A DNA stretch of 64,000 bases, from positions 33,517 to 97,516 of the forward strand of contig NZ_JAPNLJ010000033.1 of the NCBI RefSeq assembly GCF_026627445.1. The letters run 5' to 3'. The position numbers were made by a program, and so were the translations under genes. Position 1 is the stretch's first letter; each line of letters starts with the position of its first letter. Below are positions 59,141 to 64,000 of the stretch, piece by piece. Under the pieces are notes generated by a model that saw only the letters and a list, made by a program, of their open reading frames with translations, searched no databases and was not told where the DNA came from. Source of the stretch: Streptomyces sp. H27-H1. GTDB taxonomy: Bacteria > Actinomycetota > Actinomycetes > Streptomycetales > Streptomycetaceae.

Positions 59141-59530
59141 CTATGTGCTGGTGTTGATGCAGAACGGCTGGCCTGAGGGGTCGAGCAGGACGGTCCAGTG
59201 CTCGCCGCCTGGCTGGTGGGTCGGCTTGGTGGCCCCGAGTGCGAGCAGCTGCTTCTCAGCGGTCGGGACGTCGTCGAAAGAGATGTCCAGGTGGAAGGGC
59301 AGTTCCTCTTCCGGCCAGCGGGGGGCCGCGAAGGACTCGGCGGTGTAGAAGACGTACATCGACTCTTGGAGGGAGAGGGCGAAGGCGGCTTCGTTGCCTT
59401 CCTCGTCCGGGTACGCCTCGGCGATCTCAGTGCCCAGGGCGGCGGCGTAGAACTCGGCGAGCCGGCGTCCGTCCCGGCCCCAGATCGCGTGGCAGGAGAT
59501 CTTCCCCGCCAGGGTGCTGCTGTCGCTCAT
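59141..59530 (-). CDS. Glyoxalase/VOC protein (PhnB-like) 1
   Basis: A 129-residue protein from ATG 59530. ISCHAIWGRDGRRLAEFYAAALGTEIAEAYPDEEGNEAAFALSLQ is the first beta-alpha-beta repeat, and LPFHLDISFDDVPTAEKQLLALGA with LLDPSGQPFCINTS the second. Of the four usual metal residues, His in CHAIW and His in PFHLDI can be seen. Substrate unknown. Cargo of the cassette, downstream of the second VOC gene on the same strand. Confidence 0.82.
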   Translation of the reverse strand: MSDSSTLAGKISCHAIWGRDGRRLAEFYAAALGTEIAEAYPDEEGNEAAFALSLQESMYVFYTAESFAAPRWPEEELPFHLDISFDDVPTAEKQLLALGATKPTHQPGGEHWTVLLDPSGQPFCINTST

Positions 59531-59707
59531 GACGTCTGTTCTCTTCCTGATGTGCTGCTGTGGCGTGCAGGGCCGCGGCGGGAGCGGGCCGTGGCTGCTG
59601 GTCTCCCCATGCCTCGCTGGGGCCGGTCCCACGCACGGCCTGCGAGGGAGGCCCGCTGGTGGGGGACCGGCCCCGGTGCGGGCGCTGGGTGCTGTCCTGT
59701 GGCTGGG

Positions 59708-60088
59708 TCAGGTGGCGTTGGCGCTCAGGGCGACGGCGTAGCCGTTGGGGTCGCGGAAGTACATCATCCGGTAGCCGCCGTCCTCGGCTTCCTTGAGGAC
59801 CTCGACCTGGTCGCGGATCTTCGCGCAGGCGGCGTCGAAGTCGGGGGCGTCGAGGTAGAAGAAGGCGGAGGCGCCCGGCTTGTCCTGTGCCACCTGCGGG
59901 AGAAAGGCGTTGGCCTCGGTCTTTGGCTGGACCATGAAGGCCATGCGCTCGCCGTTGAAGACGAGGTGGACGCCGTCGCTGGAGATCGACTCGCGGCTGA
60001 CGCCGAAGCCGAGCGACTCGTAGAAGTCCAGGGTCTCGGTGATGTCGTTGACGGCCAGGCAGGCGGTGAACGCGGGGTTGGTAGGCAT
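59708..60088 (-). CDS. Glyoxalase/VOC protein (bleomycin-resistance-like) 2
   Basis: A 126-residue protein. ATG 60088 is chosen because AAGGA is 7 bp upstream; ATG 60094 is also in frame. AFTACLAVNDITETLDFYESLGFGVSRE, GERMAFMVQPK, ASAFFYLDAPDFDAACAKI and YFRDPNGYAVALSAN give the paired VOC modules with the terminal DPNG motif. It resembles small binding proteins or dioxygenases of the glyoxalase/bleomycin-resistance fold. Promoter region contains the AGTACA-TC-TGTACT operator, so the divergent TetR likely represses it. Confidence 0.83.
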   Translation of the reverse strand: MPTNPAFTACLAVNDITETLDFYESLGFGVSRESISSDGVHLVFNGERMAFMVQPKTEANAFLPQVAQDKPGASAFFYLDAPDFDAACAKIRDQVEVLKEAEDGGYRMMYFRDPNGYAVALSANAT

Positions 60089-60134
60089 GGTCATTCCTTG
60101 TGTCGACGCGGTGGCTCGAAGCCAGCAAAAAACT

Positions 60135-60148
60135 AGTACATCTGTACT
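60135..60148. promoter_or_regulatory. TetR operator of the cassette
   Basis: AGTACA-TC-TGTACT is a perfect palindrome 47 bp before the second VOC start and 204 bp before the TetR start. The overlapping TACTGTAC suggests a second, partial dyad. Confidence 0.65.
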
Positions 60149-60351
60149 GTACGGATTCTGCGATCTGTCGCAAATCGGACACGCGGCCGCAGGTTTGCAT
60201 CACCGGATGGACCATCTTCTACGGCAATGCTCCGTACCGCCCCAGTGGTACAGACGTCCTAGACTGATCCGAACGACTGACCCTGAGGGAGCCCTGCCGT
60301 GACCGTCCCGCCTCACCACCACCGACCCGCCGGCCCGCCGAGGACAGCGCG

Positions 60352-60966
60352 ATGACGGAGTCGGGCGGGCGAACGGCGCAGCCGCGCCGCAAACGCGACC
60401 CACAGCGCCGCATCGAAGAGATCGTCAACGCCACGGAACGGGTCATCACCCGGCGCGGCATCGAGGGACTCACCCACCGTGCCGTGGCCCAAGAGGCGGG
60501 CGTCCCGCTCGGGGCCACCACCTACCACTTCGCCACCCGCGAAGACCTCATCAAAGCCGCCCTGGAACGCTCCGTCGACCGCTTCGGCGCCTACCTCGAC
60601 CAATGGGTCGCCCAGCGCCCCCATCTGAGCCCCGAGCAGTTCGCCGTCCTGCTCACCGATGCCCTCATGGGCAGTTTCACCACGGACAGCCGCGGCCAGA
60701 ACGTCATGGAGTTCGAGCTCTACCTCGCCGCCCTGCGCCGCCCCGAACTCCGCTCCCTCGCCGACCGGCACACCGCAAACAACATCCGGGCCATCTCCCA
60801 CTACACCGACCCCGTCACCGCCGCAGCCGTCGCAGCCGCCGCCCAGGGCATCACCCTGCACGGCCTCGCCAACTCCCAGCCCCCCACCCGCGACGAAGTC
60901 GAAGCCGTACTACGCCGCATCCTCACCCCCAACCCCGCACTACCCCCGCCCCCTCCCCAAGGATGA
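60352..60966 (+). CDS. TetR-family regulator of the cassette
   Basis: A 204-residue protein with GAGGACAG ribosome site. The HTH is RRIEEIVNATERVITRRGIEGLTHRAVAQEAGVPLGATTYHFATREDLIKAAL. The C-terminal domain has HTANNIRAISHYTDPVTAAAVAAAAQGITLHGLA. It is divergent from the VOC genes inside the cassette, with a palindromic operator between, so it probably controls them in response to a small molecule. Confidence 0.87.
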   Translation: MTESGGRTAQPRRKRDPQRRIEEIVNATERVITRRGIEGLTHRAVAQEAGVPLGATTYHFATREDLIKAALERSVDRFGAYLDQWVAQRPHLSPEQFAVLLTDALMGSFTTDSRGQNVMEFELYLAALRRPELRSLADRHTANNIRAISHYTDPVTAAAVAAAAQGITLHGLANSQPPTRDEVEAVLRRILTPNPALPPPPPQG

Positions 60967-61240
60967 AGCGAGAAAGCAGCACAGCTGCGCCCGGTGACGC
61001 GGGTCGGAGTGCCGCACGGCGGTCCAGGCGGAATGCGCGCCAGAAGGTGCTGTCGAGGGAACGACACCAACCCTCATTCGTCGCCCGTAGGGCCCCGTCC
61101 CCGGCTACTACCCCGGAGATCATCAGCCGCCTGGCTCCCTACGTGGAGTCAGATCTCATCTTCATGGCCACGTCTGGGACGCACCGAGTGGAGTCAGAAG
61201 CCACCTTCCGACTGGAGTCACTTGTCGTCTATAGAGCCAC

Positions 61241-61682
61241 TGTACGGCTGGTGCGAGCCGTACCGCTCGCCCGTGTTGAACAGCCGACCATCGACGAACG
61301 TGCGCACATCCGGCGCCAGAATCTGCCCCTGGTCATCCGCGCAGCGCAACATCGCCCGCAGCGCGCTCTCCTGCGCGGATCGCACCCCTTGCCGCCAGTA
61401 CCGGGCCAGGAGTGCGCGAGTCAGGTCGGAGGCCCCGCCGGAGAACCCGAACTCCACCAACCAGTCGGTGAAGCCGCGGACGGCCGTGAGGTAGAGGTCG
61501 AAGCCTCCAGCGCTGTCGACCTGCCCATGCGGATGGACCAGATCTGTAGCACCCTCGAGCAGAGTGCGCGCCAGCCCTGGGAGCACCACTGGCCGCCGCA
61601 CACGTAGACGACGGCGGTACTCCGACCCGTCGCTGAAGAGGCAGTGCACACCCAGCGGGTCAAGCGTGACGGTGGCCGGCAT
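61241..61682 (-). pseudogene. Second tyrosine recombinase, N-terminal part
   Basis: From ATG 61682 (TGATG overlap with the first recombinase) about 147 codons read MPATVTLDPLGVHCLFSDGS to GERYGSHQPYS. They include the arm-binding domain (LYLTAVRGFTDWLVEFGFSG). At 61,241-61,245 the cassette begins. The rest of the gene is at 57,521-58,862. The frame reads nine codons into the cassette before a stop. Confidence 0.82.
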
Positions 61683-63142
61683 CAGACCACCGCCGGTTCG
61701 TCGTCGAACTCAGTCTCGAGCTCCAGCTCGACGTCCTCGTCCAGCAACCCGTATTCCTTGCCGACCTGCCGATACAGGGAGGTGAACAGGCGAAGTACGT
61801 CCAGACGGTGAAGGTACGATTCCGTGGTCAATGAACTGGTATGTCCGAGCAGATCGCGCAGAATCAGCAGCGGCTCCTGGGTCCGCAGGTAGTGCGCCAG
61901 GGCGGCATCGTCATCGGTGTCACGGACCTGGCGAGCAGCCTGCTCGTACCAGCCGCGCATCAGCCGCGCCATGGTCGCCATGGCCATGGTGTGACGCAGC
62001 CGGTGCGGATTGACGTGCGGGAATCGCGGCTCGTATCGCTCGCGGATGCGGTCAGCGGTCCTGGCGAAGACGGTGGACCATCCGGTGAACGGGCGTCCCT
62101 GGCCCCACGCCGACAGCAGCATCGAACCACCCTCTGGGGCAACCAGACGCCGCCGCTCGTCAGGGCCGAGCGAACTCCACTGCACACGGACCCCGTTGAC
62201 GCGTCCGCCCCTCTGATCCGGGTCCGTCACGAACAGCGGCTCTCCCCAGCGGGCCGGCGGCCGCCACGACGATCCGAACGTCGCGGCTGCTCGGTCGAGA
62301 GCGATGTAGGAGTGCAGCTCAGCCAGTGAGTCGTAGTCGATCCACGACTCACGGTACTTGCTTCCCTTGGTGACACCGGATGGGACCGGGAGCGACACCG
62401 GCACCGCAGTCCTCCGCGAGGGGAGCAGGGGCACCTCGCAGACCAGCAGGTATGTGTATTCCTGGCTCCGTAGCCCGCTCGAGACGATCATGCGGCCGAT
62501 CGCTGAGTTCCGGGCCAGCTCCCGCCCCCGGTACCGCAGATCCCGCTCTCCGTCAGGATCCAACCCCGCCAGCGCCTTGAGGAAGATGACGGTGAAGTCG
62601 TCGTCGAGATACTTGATCGTCACATGCGGCTTCGCCTGGCGCCGCCGCGATTGGTTGACCTGCCCGCGACGGACTTGCCCCTTGAAAGCCCAGACCGCCT
62701 GCCGGTACGTGAACGGCTCGGCGTCTGCATACCCCTCGTCTTTCGCCCATTTGTAGAACCCCGCCAGGATTCCCATGCTCTGGTTCCACGTAGACGCCTC
62801 GAAGCGGTGCTTGATAGGGCCCCGGGCTCGATAGACGGAGTACGCGCTCAGGACTGCCTTCAGTCGACGCCGCGTGTCGAACAGGGCGACCCCGTGCGTG
62901 GATATGAACTCCAGCCACTCACGAACCGTCCGCACGTAGTAGGGCCACGACTTCGGCGCGGGGCATCCATTCGCAGGCAGCTCGCAGGCCCAGCAGTTGA
63001 TCACGGTGGTGGGACGGATGCCGCTGCTGTCTTCGAAGAGGAGGTCGTCGTCGAACAGCAAAGGCATCCCTTCCGGGATCGCCGGTCTGAACGCAAGTCC
63101 CCAGGATTCCCAACCTGCTGATGAGTACGTCGATTGGTGCAT
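61682..63142 (-). CDS. First tyrosine recombinase of the island operon
   Basis: A 486-residue recombinase. The N-terminal Cys pair (INCWACELPANGC) is followed by a SAM-like domain (PYYVRTVREWLEFISTHG). Catalytic residues: Arg in VSSGLRSQEYTYLL, the HRLRHTMAMATMARL box, LLGHTSSLTTESYLHRL with His and Tyr. Its start is about 100 bp from the right attachment site, the usual place for an island integrase, and it reads inward. It couples by TGATG to the second recombinase, as in the left element at 25,574. Probably the active integrase, though its partners are damaged. Confidence 0.88.
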   Translation of the reverse strand: MHQSTYSSAGWESWGLAFRPAIPEGMPLLFDDDLLFEDSSGIRPTTVINCWACELPANGCPAPKSWPYYVRTVREWLEFISTHGVALFDTRRRLKAVLSAYSVYRARGPIKHRFEASTWNQSMGILAGFYKWAKDEGYADAEPFTYRQAVWAFKGQVRRGQVNQSRRRQAKPHVTIKYLDDDFTVIFLKALAGLDPDGERDLRYRGRELARNSAIGRMIVSSGLRSQEYTYLLVCEVPLLPSRRTAVPVSLPVPSGVTKGSKYRESWIDYDSLAELHSYIALDRAAATFGSSWRPPARWGEPLFVTDPDQRGGRVNGVRVQWSSLGPDERRRLVAPEGGSMLLSAWGQGRPFTGWSTVFARTADRIRERYEPRFPHVNPHRLRHTMAMATMARLMRGWYEQAARQVRDTDDDAALAHYLRTQEPLLILRDLLGHTSSLTTESYLHRLDVLRLFTSLYRQVGKEYGLLDEDVELELETEFDDEPAVV

Positions 63143-63233
63143 GACCGATGGGTATCAATGCAACCCGGCCGAGTGCAACAAGCAAACAACCAGGTCAGAC
63201 GGGCCATCAGGCAGAAAGCAACACGGTCGTTAA

Positions 63234-63249
63234 GCGGGAACAAGCAGGT
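63234..63249. other. Right attachment site of the island
   Basis: Arm GCGGGAACAA followed by core GCAGGT. The arm is the inverted counterpart (8/10) of TTGTTTCTGC next to the left core. AACAAGCA, which spans the boundary, is repeated at 63,177-63,184 inside the island and may be an accessory recombinase site. Confidence 0.7.
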
Positions 63250-63879
63250 AGAGCGCCCACAGGGTGTTCAGGAGCGCCAGGGCAAAGGAGGTCGTCGCGT
63301 TGACCGCGGTGAGCACGGCAAGCCGGTGATCGCCGGCCACGTACCGCAGCCCCTCGCCGATCTCGCGCCGCAGACGCGGCGAGGCCTCCGGCGCGCGGCG
63401 GGGCTCGCGGACCTGGATCCGAGCGGTGCACCAGATGCTGACGAGGTAGGACAGGACGTCACCCAGAAGGGCGCGGGCCGGGCCGAGCAGCGCGGTCAGG
63501 GCCGCGCCCAGGTTGCTTCCGCCGGTGGCTGCGACGGCGAACAGGAATCCCACCCGGGAGTTACTGCGCTGGATCAGGGATCTGTCGACCAGACTCGGCA
63601 GCAGGCTGATGGCCGCGGCGTCGTGGAGCACACCGGCGGCGCACTGGACGGCGGCGACGATCATCAGGTGCGTCAGGGTCAAGGCGTTCAGGGCGGCGGC
63701 CGCCGGCAGGGTCGCCAGCGCGGTGGCGCTGGCCAGGTCCCCGACGACCATGAGTGGTCGCTTCGGATACCGGTCGGCCAAGGCGCCTGCGTGCAGGGCG
63801 AGCAGTGCGGGAGGAAGCTGTCCGATGAGTGCCAGCAGGGCGACTTGCCCGGTGGTCGCGTCCAGGACGAGAACGGCTA
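63244..63879 (-). pseudogene. MFS transporter, N-terminal fragment
   Basis: Minus-strand text VALLALIGQLPPALLALHAGALADRYPKRPLMVVGDLA is TM2 and the MFS loop motif, continuing through AVQCAAGVLHDAAAISLLPSLVDR and LGDVLSYLVSIWCTARIQV to FALALLNTLWALYLL. It ends at the island core, then a premature stop (VPA stop). The first helix is lost at about 63,880 where an IS end begins. It is the other half of the gene at 27,178-27,441. Confidence 0.82.
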
Positions 63880-64000
63880 GGTCCTGTCTGGAGATCGGAT
63901 TATGAATGTGGTGCGATGCTGCGGAGCCAGAGCATCGCACCGCACAGATGCAGGCCGGCCTCGTAGCTTTCTGGCGTCTTGTCAAAGCGGAACGCGATGC
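63880..64000 (-). mobile_element. End of an IS5-type insertion sequence (partial)
   Basis: GGTCCTGTCTGG at about 63,880 resembles the terminal repeat of IS5-family elements common in streptomycetes, next to CTA as possible target site. The transposase 3' end is on the minus strand. The rest of the element is beyond the window. It truncates the MFS gene. Confidence 0.65.
63900..64000 (-). CDS. IS5-family transposase, C-terminal end (partial)
   Basis: The minus-strand frame reads IAFRFDKTPESYEAGLHLCGAMLWLRSIAPHS and stops at TAA 63,902-63,900. The RFDKTPESYEAGLHLxxAMLWLR ending is characteristic of DDE transposases of this group. Only 33 codons are in the window. Confidence 0.75.
   Translation of the reverse strand, partial: IAFRFDKTPESYEAGLHLCGAMLWLRSIAPHS

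Larger units (their letters stand above)
58863..61240. mobile_element. Non-autonomous transposon-like cassette (2,378 bp)
   Basis: Both ends start GTGGCTCTATAG pointing inward (58,863-58,874; reversed 61,229-61,240). Similarity continues to about 50 bp, including GGAAGGTGG and TTCTGACTCC in each end. The flanking TGTAC (58,858-58,862 and 61,241-61,245) is a 5-bp target duplication. Excision on paper restores the second recombinase. Cargo: two VOC-fold genes and a TetR gene. No transposase is present, so movement would need one in trans. Confidence 0.8.
27436..63249. mobile_element. Integrated 35.8-kb genomic island interrupting an MFS gene
   Basis: The MFS gene halves at 27,178-27,441 and 63,244-63,879 rejoin in frame when everything between the two GCAGGT copies (27,436-27,441 and 63,244-63,249) is removed. 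Just inside each copy are 10-bp inverted arms (TTGTTTCTGC at 27,442-27,451; TTGTTCCCGC, reversed, at 63,234-63,243), as in tyrosine-recombinase core sites. A recombinase operon sits at the right end reading inward. Cargo is sulfur and metal handling genes. No conjugation, replication or packaging genes are seen, so it is an integrative element without visible self-transfer. Confidence 0.8.

Noticed and set aside
27436..63249. Conjugative element (AICE/ICE) or prophage
   Set aside because: No FtsK/TraB-type translocase, replication initiator, relaxase, capsid or tail genes are visible in the island.
1..64000. CRISPR arrays, tRNA or rRNA genes
   Set aside because: No regularly spaced identical repeats and no cloverleaf or rRNA-like stretch was noticed; the repeats found are operators, attachment sites and transposon ends.

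Overview
The window looks like chromosomal DNA of a Streptomyces or close relative. It is very GC-rich, uses many GTG and some TTG starts, couples genes by ATGA, GTGA or TGATG overlaps, and encodes families typical of high-GC actinomycetes. Functions are inferred from sequence patterns only; no database search was run.

Bases 1 to about 22,500 hold an acyl-CoA/amide catabolic cluster. It comprises a flavin reductase, an IclR regulator, an HMG-CoA-lyase-like enzyme, two class III CoA-transferases, an isochorismatase-type amidase, a CitE-like lyase, an MmgE/PrpD protein, a metal-dependent cyclase, a dihydropyrimidinase-type hydrolase, a TetR regulator and a secreted alpha/beta hydrolase. In its middle (5,240-12,326) lies a translationally coupled cell-surface operon: a WxL-like protein, a DUF916 (WxL-interacting) protein, a membrane-anchored protein, a membrane protein carrying a degenerate ABC ATPase domain, and two small surface proteins, one ending in LPQTG. 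A repeated operator, TGTTTC-N7-GAAACA, lies in front of the flavin reductase/iclR pair, the lyase/CoA-transferase pair, the WxL operon/citE gap, the second CoA-transferase/hydrolase pair and the secreted hydrolase, so one IclR protein may control both the catabolic genes and the surface complex.

Bases 22,500-27,440 carry nhaA, a small PGPGW membrane protein and a decayed tyrosine-recombinase pair that abuts the C-terminal half of an MFS transporter gene. The N-terminal half of that MFS gene is at 63,244-63,879. The halves rejoin in frame at a shared GCAGGT, which defines a 35.8-kb integrated island (27,436-63,249).

The island carries sulfur and persulfide handling (cysteine desulfurase, rhodaneses, two metallo-beta-lactamase/rhodanese proteins, a TauE-type exporter, a CstR-like repressor with three palindromic operators), metal resistance (ArsR, MerR, MerT-like, three CDF-type transporters, DUF305, broken arsI/cadI and arsC remnants), a BlaI/M56 regulatory pair and DedA/PAP2 membrane enzymes. 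At its right end is a recombinase operon of three tyrosine recombinases plus a DUF6262-type small protein. The second recombinase is split by a 2,378-bp transposon-like cassette (58,863-61,240) with terminal inverted repeats and a 5-bp target duplication TGTAC, carrying two glyoxalase-fold genes and a TetR regulator but no transposase. An IS5-type transposase end truncates the MFS gene at the right edge.
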